Shown here: positions 1 to 9,428 of the stretch, one piece after another
Layout of the letters: every line of letters starts with the position of its first letter
Position numbering within the stretch: the stretch's first letter is position 1
DNA from: Campylobacterales bacterium
GTDB lineage: Bacteria; Campylobacterota; Campylobacteria; Campylobacterales; Sulfurovaceae
Assembly: GCA_024279555.1 (NCBI GenBank)
Contig: JAJRRK010000009.1
Coordinates: 1-34,569, forward strand
DNA length: 34,569 nt
Direction: 5' to 3'
The notes under the pieces: generated by a model
Told to the model about the DNA's origin: nothing
What the model saw: only the letters and a program-made list of their open reading frames with translations
The model's database searches: none
Made by a program: the position numbers and the translations under genes

Positions 1-1
1 T

Positions 2-97
2 ATAGAAGCGGCTTTCAAAGCCCTTGCAGTCTCCCTGAGACGTGCAGTGACGATCAATGAGAATGCCGGTATACCCAGTACCAAGGGCGTACTATGA
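2..97 (+). CDS. hisB: Imidazoleglycerol-phosphate dehydratase, C-terminal end (partial)
   Basis: Open frame from the window edge reads IEAAFKALAVSLRRAVTINENAGIPSTKGVL*, the HisB C-terminal signature (..IPSTKGVL); its TGA overlaps the ATG of kdsC (ATGA). Confidence 0.85.
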   Translation: MEAAFKALAVSLRRAVTINENAGIPSTKGVL

Positions 98-591
98 GTA
101 TCAAGTTGATTGTGTTGGATGTGGACGGTACGATGACAGATAGCCGTATCACATACAGTGAAACGGGTGATGAGATCAAGTCTTTTAACGTTAAGGACGG
201 TTTAGCGATCGCATCCTGGCGAAAACTGGGACGTCAGGTTGCAATCATCACGGGCAGAAAGTCAGATATTGTGGCGCGTCGGGCAAAAGAGCTGCGTATC
301 GAGTATTTCTATCAGGGTGTCGAGAACAAAAGAGAGGTGCTTGAGGCACTTTTGGAGAAGCTGGACATCAGCATGGAACATGTGGCGGCCATCGGTGATG
401 ATTTGAACGATCTTCCCATGCTCAAGGCTGCGGGTATCTCTTTTGTACCAAGAGATGCGAGTAGTTATGTGGACAAGATCGCCGATGTGATCCTTACCAA
501 AAAAGGCGGTGACGGTGCGGTAAGGGAAATGATAGAGTATCTCATCAAAAAAGAGGGACTCGAACAGAAGTATTTGGCTCTATGGGACTGA
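94..591 (+). CDS. kdsC: 3-deoxy-D-manno-octulosonate 8-phosphate phosphatase (HAD family)
   Basis: LDVDGTMTDSRITY, KDGLAI, TGRKSDIV and GDDLNDLPML motifs; followed by lptC/lptA-like genes. Confidence 0.92.
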   Translation: MSIKLIVLDVDGTMTDSRITYSETGDEIKSFNVKDGLAIASWRKLGRQVAIITGRKSDIVARRAKELRIEYFYQGVENKREVLEALLEKLDISMEHVAAIGDDLNDLPMLKAAGISFVPRDASSYVDKIADVILTKKGGDGAVREMIEYLIKKEGLEQKYLALWD

Positions 592-1094
592 AACTCGAAT
601 TTTTACTGGTGCTGCTGATTGCATTGACCTCCGTGCTGACCATGACGACCAAACTTGCCGATCATGAATATGTACCTCAGAATATAAAGAAAGAACTGGA
701 GTTTACGAACACAACCTTTACGGAGGTAACGACAGAAGGAAGAGAAGGAGTCGCTTTCGGAACTCATGGGACACGCAGCAACGGTGTGCTTGAAGTGGAG
801 GGACTGCGTTACCACAGCGATACGGTAAAACGCTTGTTGGCGGACAAAGGAAGATACAAAGGCGACAATATCTATCTTGACGGCAATGTGCGTTTCTACC
901 AGGAGAGCGGATTTGAGTATCATACTGAACACGGCTACTATCACAAACCGACAGCCATACTGTATGCAACCTCGCCATTCGTTGCCATGATGGATAAAAA
1001 TATTCTGCATGGGGAGCGGATGGCATACCATACCCGAACCAAAGAGGTGTATGCAGAGAGTGTTGACGCGGTTCTCTATACGGCAGAAAAATGA
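582..1094 (+). CDS. lptC: LPS export protein LptC-like (single N-terminal TM, periplasmic)
   Basis: N-terminal hydrophobic helix, periplasmic beta-rich sequence, position between kdsC and lptA. Confidence 0.7.
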   Translation: MGLKLEFLLVLLIALTSVLTMTTKLADHEYVPQNIKKELEFTNTTFTEVTTEGREGVAFGTHGTRSNGVLEVEGLRYHSDTVKRLLADKGRYKGDNIYLDGNVRFYQESGFEYHTEHGYYHKPTAILYATSPFVAMMDKNILHGERMAYHTRTKEVYAESVDAVLYTAEK

Positions 1095-1129
1095 TATAAT
1101 AAGATTTTATAGAGAAAAGGGGCAGAGAT

Positions 1130-1597
1130 TTGAAAGGTTTGAAATATACGGTCATACTGTTGTTGGGGATCACCCTCCTGTTCGCCGAGAAGGTGCAGGT
1201 CACTTCAGACCATATGAAAGCGATGGATATGAAGAAGGAGATACACTTCATAGGCAACGCAAAGGTAATACAGCTTGAGAACTGGATACACGGTGATGAG
1301 ATCATTGTCTATTTCAATGAGAACAATGAGACCAAAAAGTATGAGGCGATCGGTCAGGTGACATTCGAGCTCAAACAGAAGGATGCCTTCTATAAAGGGA
1401 GTGCGGACAAGGTCACCTATTATCCCAAGCGGTCTGAGTACATACTGACAGGCAAGGCGGTCATTGACGATCTGGTGAACAAACGCCATGTCAACGGTGA
1501 TGAGATCGTTCTTGACATGAAAACAGGCAATGCCAATGTCAAAGGAAACAGAGAAAAACCGGTCAAGTTTATTTTTGATATGGAGAAGAAAAAGTGA
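1130..1597 (+). CDS. lptA: LptA/OstA-like LPS transport periplasmic protein
   Basis: Signal peptide; VTSDHMKAMDMKKEIHFIGNAKVIQ...GDEIIVYFNENN, typical OstA/LptA repeats. Confidence 0.85.
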   Translation: MKGLKYTVILLLGITLLFAEKVQVTSDHMKAMDMKKEIHFIGNAKVIQLENWIHGDEIIVYFNENNETKKYEAIGQVTFELKQKDAFYKGSADKVTYYPKRSEYILTGKAVIDDLVNKRHVNGDEIVLDMKTGNANVKGNREKPVKFIFDMEKKK

Positions 1598-2229
1598 GTA
1601 TGCCACGTATCGTCGAAGCCAACTTCATCAAGTCGGCACAGAGCATTGCGGATTCCCTGCCTGAAGACATGAGCGAAGTGGTCTTTCTGGGGCGCTCCAA
1701 TGTCGGGAAAAGCTCTACGCTCAACGGGCTTACACAGCGCAAGAACCTCGCTAAAAGCTCTGCCACACCGGGGAAAACGCAGCTGATAAACTTCTTTGAA
1801 ACACGCTATCTTTACAATGATGAGAGCTATCCCGTCCGTTTTGTGGATCTTCCCGGATTTGGCTATGCGAAGGTATCCAAATCTCTCAAAGAGGTGTGGC
1901 AGCGTAATCTCGTAGAGTTCATTGAACAGCGTGTCTCCATCCGTCTCTTTATCCACCTGCGTGATGCACGCCACCCGCATGCAAAGATCGACGATGATGT
2001 GGAAGCCTATATCTCCGAGTTTATCAGACCCGACCAGCGCTACCTGACGGTCTTTACGAAGATGGATAAGCTCAATCAGAAAGAGCGTAACAAACTCAAG
2101 CGGGAATTTCCGGGTTCCATCTCGGTATCGAACCTCAAAAAGAACGGGTATGAGAGAGTACACCGGGAGATCCTCCATACGATATTTGGTGTCGGTTTGC
2201 ATGAAGAGGAGACGGAGGATGCATCGTGA
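1594..2229 (+). CDS. engB: Ribosome biogenesis GTPase YsxC/EngB (start GTG 1594 or ATG 1600)
   Basis: GRSNVGKSSTLNGL (G1), TPGKTQLINFF (G2), DLPGFGYA (G3), FTKMDK (G4). Confidence 0.95.
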   Translation: MSMPRIVEANFIKSAQSIADSLPEDMSEVVFLGRSNVGKSSTLNGLTQRKNLAKSSATPGKTQLINFFETRYLYNDESYPVRFVDLPGFGYAKVSKSLKEVWQRNLVEFIEQRVSIRLFIHLRDARHPHAKIDDDVEAYISEFIRPDQRYLTVFTKMDKLNQKERNKLKREFPGSISVSNLKKNGYERVHREILHTIFGVGLHEEETEDAS

Positions 2230-2687
2230 TCGAATTGGTCAAAGCGAAGCTCGATGACATCCCCGCAATGGAGGCGCTTGTCGCAGACAAAGTCAAGGAT
2301 GGAACGATCCTTGAACGCAGTGAGGATGAGATGGCTACGAATATCCGTTCCTATGTGCTTGCGAAAGAAGATGATAAACTGGTAGGTTATACGGCCTTAC
2401 ATATTCACTCTCCGCGACTGGCTGAGATCCGGAGCCTGATCGTGGATGAAGCTTACCGCGGACGGAATATTGGAAAGCGTATGGTGAAGTTTACCCTTGA
2501 AGAGGCAAAGGTACTGGGTGTCAAAGAAGATGTGCTTGTATTGACCTATCTGCCTGCTTTCTTTGAGAAACTCGGTTTCAGAGAAATCAACAAAGAGAGT
2601 ATTCCCGAGCACAAGATATGGGCGGACTGCATCAAGTGTATACACTTCCCCGTCTGCAATGAAGTAGCACTGGTATACAAGGTCTAA
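2226..2687 (+). CDS. GNAT N-acetyltransferase, short N-acetylglutamate synthase-like
   Basis: GNAT fold pattern: VDEAYRGRNIGKRMVKFTLEEAK, LTYLPAFFEKLGFREI. Confidence 0.8.
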   Translation: MIELVKAKLDDIPAMEALVADKVKDGTILERSEDEMATNIRSYVLAKEDDKLVGYTALHIHSPRLAEIRSLIVDEAYRGRNIGKRMVKFTLEEAKVLGVKEDVLVLTYLPAFFEKLGFREINKESIPEHKIWADCIKCIHFPVCNEVALVYKV

Positions 2688-2695
2688 GCATACAG

Positions 2696-3154
2696 ATGAA
2701 TATGACGATGACACGCTATTTGCAGAAATTGCTCCTCTGGATACTGGTGATCTTGTTCGTGCTTTTCTATCCGATGATCATCTCTATCTATGTCTATCTA
2801 CCTCTTTTCATCGGTGTGATGGGATATATTCTCATACGGGGGATAGACCAGGGACGTATCTCCTACATTGTGATCTCACTGCTCTATCTGATCAATATGG
2901 ATATCAATCTCTCCCTGCCGTTTTTTCTGGTATCAATCGCGATACTTTTCGTCTACATCTTCATGTATCCGCACTTTGTCCATTTCAGAAAATGCAAGGT
3001 GTGTACCCCATTTCTGACGGTACTGATGATCGATCTTGTCTATCTGGGCTTTCTGCTGGCGTATGATTTTGTTTTTCAGACAGAAAACATCATTTTGGAT
3101 GATATTCTGCTCTATCCTCTGGTAGTGGATCTTCTTATGGCGGTGATACTGTGA
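2696..3154 (+). CDS. Small multi-TM membrane protein directly upstream of mrdA (possibly MreD-like by position)
   Basis: Highly hydrophobic multi-helix sequence; 4-bp overlap with the mrdA start. Confidence 0.6.
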   Translation: MNMTMTRYLQKLLLWILVILFVLFYPMIISIYVYLPLFIGVMGYILIRGIDQGRISYIVISLLYLINMDINLSLPFFLVSIAILFVYIFMYPHFVHFRKCKVCTPFLTVLMIDLVYLGFLLAYDFVFQTENIILDDILLYPLVVDLLMAVIL

Positions 3155-5085
3155 GATATCAGTTTGTTATTCTGATATTTATTGCTGTCTGGGCGATCAT
3201 GATTACCCGTCTCTATCATGTCAGTATCAAGTCGAATTACTATTATGAAGAACTTGCCAAAGAGAATGTCCAGCGAAAGGAGTATATCAAGCCTGTCAGA
3301 GGAGAGATCACCGATGTTAACGGCAATCTGCTTGCGATGAACCAGATCGGTTTTTCCATCTCTGTCAGACCGCATCTTGAATCAGGAGGAGAACAACTCA
3401 AAGCAGTGGGAGAGATTCTCTCCGAGACCTTTCCCGACCTCAATACCACCATACTTTACAAGGTCTACAAGAAGCAGAACTCACCCTACAACCACAAGTT
3501 CATCAAGGTAGTCGACTTCATTCCTTATGCCGATATGATGGGTGCCTATGCCAAGCTGAGCCTTAATGAAGATATCAAGATAGAGGCAGAGACCAAGCGC
3601 TATTATCCCTACGGAAGGTATGTAGCGCATATCATCGGCTATACGGGCCGTTCCAACCAAAAAGAGAACAGTGCAGATGAGGTGGTGGATGTGGTAGGGA
3701 AGGTTGGTAAAACCGGTCTTGAACGTTACTACAACAAAGTCCTGCAGGGAGAGTTGGGGTATATTGTCAATAAAGTAACGGCAACGAACAAAGCGATCAA
3801 GACACTGGAAAAAGTACCGCCCAAGGACAATAAGAACCTCACTCTCAACATCGATATCAATCTGCAGCAGATGATCTATAAAGAGTTTGCTAAAATGAAA
3901 GAGACAGGTGTAGCGATTGTCATGCGTGTGACGGGTGAGATCATTGCGGCAGTGAGTTACCCTGCGTATGATCCGAACCTTTTTGTAGGAGGAATCAGTA
4001 CGAAGGACTGGCGGGCACTTCAGGAAGATCTGGCCCATCCTTTCACTAACAAGATCACCCATGGGACCTATCCTCCCGGTTCGACCATCAAAATGGGAAT
4101 GGCTCTAGCATTTGACAAAACACATCCCGGAATACTTGAACAGGGGGAGTATTGTAAAGGGTATATCACGATAGGGAGCAGCTCTCATAAATTTAGATGT
4201 TGGAAGCACTATGGACACGGTAATGTAACATTACGAAAAGCAATACGTGAAAGTTGTGATGTTTACTTCTACAATAAAAGTCTCAAAGTAGGTATTGATG
4301 CCATGGCAAAAAACCTCCGTTCTTTCGGGCTGGGAGTCAAAACAGGTGTAGATTTACCGCGTGAATATAATGGTGTTATTCCTGACAAAGCGTGGAAGAT
4401 GCGTCGCTTCAAGCAGCCTTGGTATAAAGGAGAAACGGTTATTGCTGCAATTGGGCAGGGATATGACTCTGTCACGCCACTTCAGGTGGCACGTTATACG
4501 GCACTGGTGGCTACAGGCAATCTTGTTACCCCGCGTGTGGCAAAGCTGGTTGACGGAAATGAAACGAAGACGGTCATTAAACCGATCGCTTTCAATCCTG
4601 TTTCAATCTCCGAGATACGTAAAGGGATGTATGATGTCTGTAATACACCGGGAGGTACAGCCTACCGGACAATGCATAATCTTCCAGTTATTGCAGCAGG
4701 AAAGACAGGTACATCCCAGGTGACATCCATTCCTCAGTCCACTGTGAAGCGTCTGAAAGAGTCAGAGCTTGCCTATTTTCACCGCTCACATGCATGGATC
4801 ACCACCTATGCCCCCTATGGTGACCCGCAATATGTCGTAACGGTGCTTGTAGAGCATGGTGGTCACGGGGGAAGTACTTCCGGTCCTATGGCGGCAAAGA
4901 TATACAAATGGCTTTACGCACACGGCTATTTCCGTAAAAAACCGACAGAGACAGAGCGTTTGGAGATAGAGAAATCGCTGGAATCCTCACCGGTACCGGC
5001 ACATACAATACCGCAGGCAAGACCGGCAAAGAAGAAAAGCGTGAAAAAAAAGAGAAAGGTCATGAGGGAACTCGACCTCTTTTAG
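3151..5085 (+). CDS. mrdA: Penicillin-binding protein 2 (peptidoglycan transpeptidase)
   Basis: N-terminal TM, REYIKPVRGEITDVNGNLLA, GTYPPGSTIKM (SxxK), AAGKTGTSQ (KTG). Confidence 0.93.
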   Translation: MRYQFVILIFIAVWAIMITRLYHVSIKSNYYYEELAKENVQRKEYIKPVRGEITDVNGNLLAMNQIGFSISVRPHLESGGEQLKAVGEILSETFPDLNTTILYKVYKKQNSPYNHKFIKVVDFIPYADMMGAYAKLSLNEDIKIEAETKRYYPYGRYVAHIIGYTGRSNQKENSADEVVDVVGKVGKTGLERYYNKVLQGELGYIVNKVTATNKAIKTLEKVPPKDNKNLTLNIDINLQQMIYKEFAKMKETGVAIVMRVTGEIIAAVSYPAYDPNLFVGGISTKDWRALQEDLAHPFTNKITHGTYPPGSTIKMGMALAFDKTHPGILEQGEYCKGYITIGSSSHKFRCWKHYGHGNVTLRKAIRESCDVYFYNKSLKVGIDAMAKNLRSFGLGVKTGVDLPREYNGVIPDKAWKMRRFKQPWYKGETVIAAIGQGYDSVTPLQVARYTALVATGNLVTPRVAKLVDGNETKTVIKPIAFNPVSISEIRKGMYDVCNTPGGTAYRTMHNLPVIAAGKTGTSQVTSIPQSTVKRLKESELAYFHRSHAWITTYAPYGDPQYVVTVLVEHGGHGGSTSGPMAAKIYKWLYAHGYFRKKPTETERLEIEKSLESSPVPAHTIPQARPAKKKSVKKKRKVMRELDLF

Positions 5086-5092
5086 TGTATCT

Positions 5093-6025
5093 TCAGATAC
5101 TCTGGATGGTATGCTCCAGGAAAAGCCCGAGGATGATCACCAGGCTGATACCGGCTGATTTGGTGTAGAGTTTGTTTGCTGTGAGGAAAACGAGCAAAAG
5201 TGTCGCCACACCCATTGTCGCTATATCAAAGAGATAGGTGAGTGACTCTATGGGCATCGGCTTGACCAATGCAGCAGACCCGAGTACGACTGTTGTGTTT
5301 GCCATGTTTGAACCGATAATGTTTCCGATTGCCATATCGACTTTTCCTTTGAGTGCGGCAGAGATGCTGACGACCAGTTCGGGAAGAGACGTACCAAGAG
5401 AGATGAGCACAATCCCGATAACCCATTCGGAGATACCTAAGCTTTTGGCGATATCCGAGGCACTTTCGACAGTAAAGTGTGCGCCCACGATGACAAGGAA
5501 GAAGCCGATAAAAAGCATGGGAACGGTACTGACCCAGCTGAAAGGCTCTTTCGCGATATCTTCAAGATCCTCTTCGGGGATGTTTTTTGCATCCTGCAGC
5601 AGAAAGAGCAGATAAGCACCCATCAGAAGCAGTAGCAGTGCCGCATCGAATCGTGAGATCATATTGTCCATGATCATCAGCACAAATACAAATACCGGCA
5701 TTAAAGCCCATGTGCTGTCTTTTGCGAAGAAGTCTCTGTCTGGTGTGATCCTTCTGGCGATCAGAAAGACTGCTGCGAGTACGAGTGTGATATTGAGGAT
5801 ATTGCTTCCGATGACATTGGAGATGGCAATGTCAGGTTTGTCTCCTATGCTTGCGGCAACACTGGCAGCCATCTCCGGCAGTGAAGTTCCCAATGCAATG
5901 AGTGTGGCACCGATGATGAATTCGGGAATGTCAAACCGCAGTGCGATCTTCTCACTTTGGTGTATGAGAAGGTCAGCACCCCATATGAGTACACCCATGG
6001 CAATGACAAAAATCAGAAAACTCAT
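5093..6025 (-). CDS. Calcium/sodium antiporter, CaCA family (YrbG-like)
   Basis: Duplicated alpha-repeats ATLIALGTSLPEMAASVAAS...SNVIGSNILN and VLISLGTSLPELVVSISAA...GNIIGSNMAN. Confidence 0.92.
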   Translation of the reverse strand: MSFLIFVIAMGVLIWGADLLIHQSEKIALRFDIPEFIIGATLIALGTSLPEMAASVAASIGDKPDIAISNVIGSNILNITLVLAAVFLIARRITPDRDFFAKDSTWALMPVFVFVLMIMDNMISRFDAALLLLLMGAYLLFLLQDAKNIPEEDLEDIAKEPFSWVSTVPMLFIGFFLVIVGAHFTVESASDIAKSLGISEWVIGIVLISLGTSLPELVVSISAALKGKVDMAIGNIIGSNMANTTVVLGSAALVKPMPIESLTYLFDIATMGVATLLLVFLTANKLYTKSAGISLVIILGLFLEHTIQSI

Positions 6026-6456
6026 GATTCTCCGCCTTGATTACGCACAATAAGACTTTTGGGCAATTTCCATGCGTTTATGATCACTTCTTCTTTCTTT
6101 CGCATCTGTCCTTCATCCATCTCATGGTCATATCCTACCAAATGCAGCAACCCATGTATAAAAAGGAGGGTGAGCTCCTCCTGATTACTGTGTCCGTAGG
6201 CTTGTGCATTCTGTGTGACATAGTCTTTGGATATGACAATAACCCCCAGTGGTGTGTCAGGAAAGTTGTCACCCATGGGAAAGCTGAGGACATCGGTCGC
6301 TTCCTCCTTGCCCCGGTGCTGTGTATTGAGGGCTTTGATCCCCTCATTGTCCGTGACAACAAGTTCAATTTGGCGTTGGGTGAGATCCTCAGCGATCTTT
6401 TCCAGCAGGTCAGTATCGACAAGTAGGTCGGTTTCATTTACTAAATCTATTAACAT
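6022..6456 (-). CDS. ybeY: Endoribonuclease YbeY (rRNA maturation)
   Basis: HRGKEEATDVLSFPMG and HGLLHLVGYDHEMDEGQMRKKEE (HGxLHLxGYDH). Confidence 0.93.
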   Translation of the reverse strand: MLIDLVNETDLLVDTDLLEKIAEDLTQRQIELVVTDNEGIKALNTQHRGKEEATDVLSFPMGDNFPDTPLGVIVISKDYVTQNAQAYGHSNQEELTLLFIHGLLHLVGYDHEMDEGQMRKKEEVIINAWKLPKSLIVRNQGGES

Positions 6457-6462
6457 GGTGCC

Positions 6463-6486
6463 ATTTTACCCAAATCTTGGTAAAAT
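6463..6486. promoter_or_regulatory. Inverted repeat upstream of divergent ybeY/queC
   Basis: ATTTTACC-CAAATCTT-GGTAAAAT, perfect 8-bp arms. Confidence 0.4.
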
Positions 6487-6617
6487 GCAGAATGATTACC
6501 GCACCAACATATACCTGAAACTTGATACTGGTGATTTTGTTCATAATCAAGGTAGATTTTTGAAATCCTAGCCGTAGCTAAGGTAATATCAATAGCATCT
6601 TAAAAAGGATCGTTCAG

Positions 6618-7301
6618 ATGAGAAGAAAAGCCGTCTGCATTATATCAGGAGGTATGGACAGCGCCCTGAGTGCTGCCATTGCGAAAGCGGAGGGGTACAG
6701 CATTATTGCCGTGCATTTCAACTATGGGCAGAGGACGGAGAGCAAAGAGTTGGCGTGTTTTAGAAAGATCGCTGATTCACTTAAAGCAGCTGAACGCTAT
6801 GAGATCGACCTGCCTTTTTTTGAACAGATCGGCGCATCTGCATTGACGGACAGAAGCATAGAGGTACCTACCGGCGGTCTGGAAGAGGGAGTGCCTGTCA
6901 CCTATGTGCCTTTCCGCAACGGTATCTTTCTCTCTATTGCTGCTTCTATAGCGGAAAAGCACGAGGCGGATGCACTCTACATCGGTGTGGTCGAAGAGGA
7001 TAGTTCCGGGTATCCGGACTGCCGTGAGCACTATATCGAAGCCATGGAAAGAGCGATCAACCTCGGCACTAAAGATGAGACGACCCTTATCATCAAAATG
7101 CCGCTTGTGCATATGAAAAAGAGTCAGATCGTCGCCAAAGCTCTGGAGATGGAAGTACCGTTGGCTGATACCTGGAGTTGCTATAAGGCAGAAGAAAAAG
7201 CATGTGGTGTATGTGACAGCTGTCGGTTACGGTTAAAAGGTTTTGCTCAAGCGGGTACGATAGACCCCATCACCTACGAGATGACGGGGAAACAGGACTA
7301 G
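6618..7301 (+). CDS. queC: 7-cyano-7-deazaguanine synthase
   Basis: ISGGMDSALSAAIA PP-loop, FNYGQRTE, C-terminal Zn motif SCYKAEEKACGVCDSCRLR. Confidence 0.95.
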   Translation: MRRKAVCIISGGMDSALSAAIAKAEGYSIIAVHFNYGQRTESKELACFRKIADSLKAAERYEIDLPFFEQIGASALTDRSIEVPTGGLEEGVPVTYVPFRNGIFLSIAASIAEKHEADALYIGVVEEDSSGYPDCREHYIEAMERAINLGTKDETTLIIKMPLVHMKKSQIVAKALEMEVPLADTWSCYKAEEKACGVCDSCRLRLKGFAQAGTIDPITYEMTGKQD

Positions 7302-7684
7302 TATCGCTGATAGGCGTTGGCGATATAGGTGAACTCATACTTATGATTAGGATACCGTGCGGTACCCTCGGCAATAAACTGTGCTCTTGTGATCTGTCTG
7401 TCCCAGAGTCGGTACATCAAGTTCTTGAACCACTCTTTCTCTTCAGGGGTGTTGAGCTTCATACGGTTGTAGTTTGGGTTGGACTGTGTACTCTGTGCTA
7501 CTTTGATCATCGTTTCGTGGAACTTCTCCTCTTTTGCCGGTGTCGGTCTTTCATAGGTTGATGCAGCCATTGACGGACCGCCTACATTGGAGCAACCTGC
7601 AAAAAAGAGTGATGCCAGAAGCAGTGTGGATGTGTATCGTTTCATATCGCTATTCCCTTCATAGTAATTGATAATGTATTGCAT
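7298..7684 (-). CDS. Hypothetical lipoprotein
   Basis: Signal peptide with lipobox (LLLASLFFAGC); start probably the internal ATG (MKRYTSTLLLA). Confidence 0.65.
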   Translation of the reverse strand: MQYIINYYEGNSDMKRYTSTLLLASLFFAGCSNVGGPSMAASTYERPTPAKEEKFHETMIKVAQSTQSNPNYNRMKLNTPEEKEWFKNLMYRLWDRQITRAQFIAEGTARYPNHKYEFTYIANAYQRY

Positions 7685-7819
7685 AAATTATAGCGCAAAA
7701 GTATCTCAAAAGTATCACTTGATGTATAATTTATCAAAATTTTATCCGAGATAGCAATGATCTTGTGATATGATTGCAAAAAGTCAAGGAACTTTATAGG
7801 TGCCCTCAAGGAGATACAC

Positions 7820-8854
7820 ATGTGTACTATGGCAGTTTCAAAAGAGGCGGAAGCAGTATATAATCTGGTAGAAGAGTTGCAAGGTTATTTTGTTAAAAAG
7901 CTCGATGATGTCAGTCATACATTGGGTAAGGACAAAGCTTGTGAAGCCGTGGAATGGCTTAGAGACGGTGGAATACACGGTGGTGGTATACGCTACGAGA
8001 CAAGAGACGAGAGCGTTTTTGACACGGGATCGGTCAACATTTCCCAGGTGCACTATGATGACATGCCCGAAAAAAGACTCGGTTCGGCCACGGCTATCTC
8101 GACCATCATCCATCCTGCCAATCCGCATGCACCCTCCATGCATATGCATATCTCCTGGACACAGATGCGTAACGGGAGTGGATATTGGCGTCTGATGGGT
8201 GACTTGAATCCTTCTTTGAAAAACGATGTGTTCAAGCGTGATTTTGACATGGCGCTTGAGCGAGTTACAGATGAACTGTACGAAGCAGGTGAGGCACAGG
8301 CCGAGCGTTATTTTACCATTCCTGTGCTGGGGCGTACCCGCGGTGTAAGCCATTTTTACCTGGAGGGGTACAACAGTGGCAATTTTGAAGCAGATCTTGC
8401 ATTCGCCCAACGCTTCGGGAAAGCGGTGATCGATGCCTATATCGGCATCACACTTCAGGCATTGCAGTATTACCGTACCTATACCGCCGAAGAGAAGTCG
8501 CAGCAGATCGACTACCATACCCTCTACTTCTTTCAGGTACTGACGCTGGATAGGGGAACGACATCGGGACTGTTGGTGCATGACCAAAACGATGTGGGCA
8601 TCATGGGCTCTTTACCCTCCCATGTCAATCGTCCCTTGCTCTACAGTTGGCTGGAGAAGATGCCCAAACCTCAGGATAGACTGCTGCTGTCACTCATAGA
8701 CGCACTACCGGAAGGAAAGATTGTTCCTGTAACCAAAGCAGTTAAAAAGCGTCTTGCGGAGGCTGTGCGCGCACACTACAAAACATACCCCGAAGCGATC
8801 TCGATGCAGGCAAGCGGTGAGATTGTTCCGCCTACTGTTGCGAACCATTCATAG
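7820..8854 (+). CDS. hemF: Oxygen-dependent coproporphyrinogen III oxidase
   Basis: HPANPHAPSMHMHISW, FFQVLTLDRGTTSGLLVHDQNDVGIMGSLP. Confidence 0.9.
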   Translation: MCTMAVSKEAEAVYNLVEELQGYFVKKLDDVSHTLGKDKACEAVEWLRDGGIHGGGIRYETRDESVFDTGSVNISQVHYDDMPEKRLGSATAISTIIHPANPHAPSMHMHISWTQMRNGSGYWRLMGDLNPSLKNDVFKRDFDMALERVTDELYEAGEAQAERYFTIPVLGRTRGVSHFYLEGYNSGNFEADLAFAQRFGKAVIDAYIGITLQALQYYRTYTAEEKSQQIDYHTLYFFQVLTLDRGTTSGLLVHDQNDVGIMGSLPSHVNRPLLYSWLEKMPKPQDRLLLSLIDALPEGKIVPVTKAVKKRLAEAVRAHYKTYPEAISMQASGEIVPPTVANHS

Positions 8855-9340
8855 AGGCAGGAAAACCCCTTTTGTACGGTCTTTACGGATACGGTCATAG
8901 GGTGTGACAATGCCGTTCATGGCAATGTAGATACCTCTCTTCGGCTCTGCGCAGAGAAAACCGAATGCTGATGCAAAATTGGCGGTTGCTTCGACAGGGT
9001 CGATACTGTAGGGTACCATAGCGCCGGTAAGTACAATCTGTTTTTGTGTTTCTGCATCGTCCAGATATTCAGCGCTTAGATGCATGGTGTCCGTACCGTG
9101 CACGATGAGTATTTTCTCTTCAGGGGACTGGTGTATGGTTGCTAGCATTTCTAGTCTGTCCTGACTTGTCATCTCCAGTGAATCTTTGCCGATGATGTTG
9201 ACGATCTGAAACGAGGTGAGCCATCTGGAAGCAAGAGCATGCAGGGCTGTGGCGTCTTTGTCTACATCGAGGGTACCCGTAAGTGGGTTGTAGATTTTGT
9301 TGAAAGTGCCGCCGGTATTGATGATGAGTAGGTCTTTCAT
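8849..9340 (-). CDS. Asparaginase-domain protein, short (N-terminal domain only)
   Basis: Start reassigned from the listed 9577 to ATG 9340: MKDLLIINTGGTFNKIYNP; LIVHGTDTMHLSAEYL; LTGAMVPYS. Ends before the usual C-terminal domain. Confidence 0.85.
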   Translation of the reverse strand: MKDLLIINTGGTFNKIYNPLTGTLDVDKDATALHALASRWLTSFQIVNIIGKDSLEMTSQDRLEMLATIHQSPEEKILIVHGTDTMHLSAEYLDDAETQKQIVLTGAMVPYSIDPVEATANFASAFGFLCAEPKRGIYIAMNGIVTPYDRIRKDRTKGVFLPL

Positions 9341-9428
9341 GACTGCTTTCTGTTCTTTTTTTCGAATGGTACTATATTTTACCTCAATGATGATAAAATA
9401 CGGCAATTTTAATTTGGAGAATGAACAG

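Noticed and set aside
603-1305. Minus-strand ORFs opposite lptC/lptA (603-1031, 718-1305)
   Set aside because: Antisense shadows of well-supported genes; low-complexity Cys/His-rich translations with no motifs.
1420-2202. 260-aa minus-strand ORF over lptA/engB
   Set aside because: Fully antisense to engB, which has intact G1-G4 motifs.
5238-6426. Plus-strand ORFs at 5238-5615, 5664-6053, 6037-6426
   Set aside because: Antisense to the CaCA exchanger and ybeY; no recognisable motifs.
6457-6617. preQ1 riboswitch upstream of queC
   Set aside because: Looked for the preQ1-I aptamer consensus and did not find it; only the palindrome is supported.
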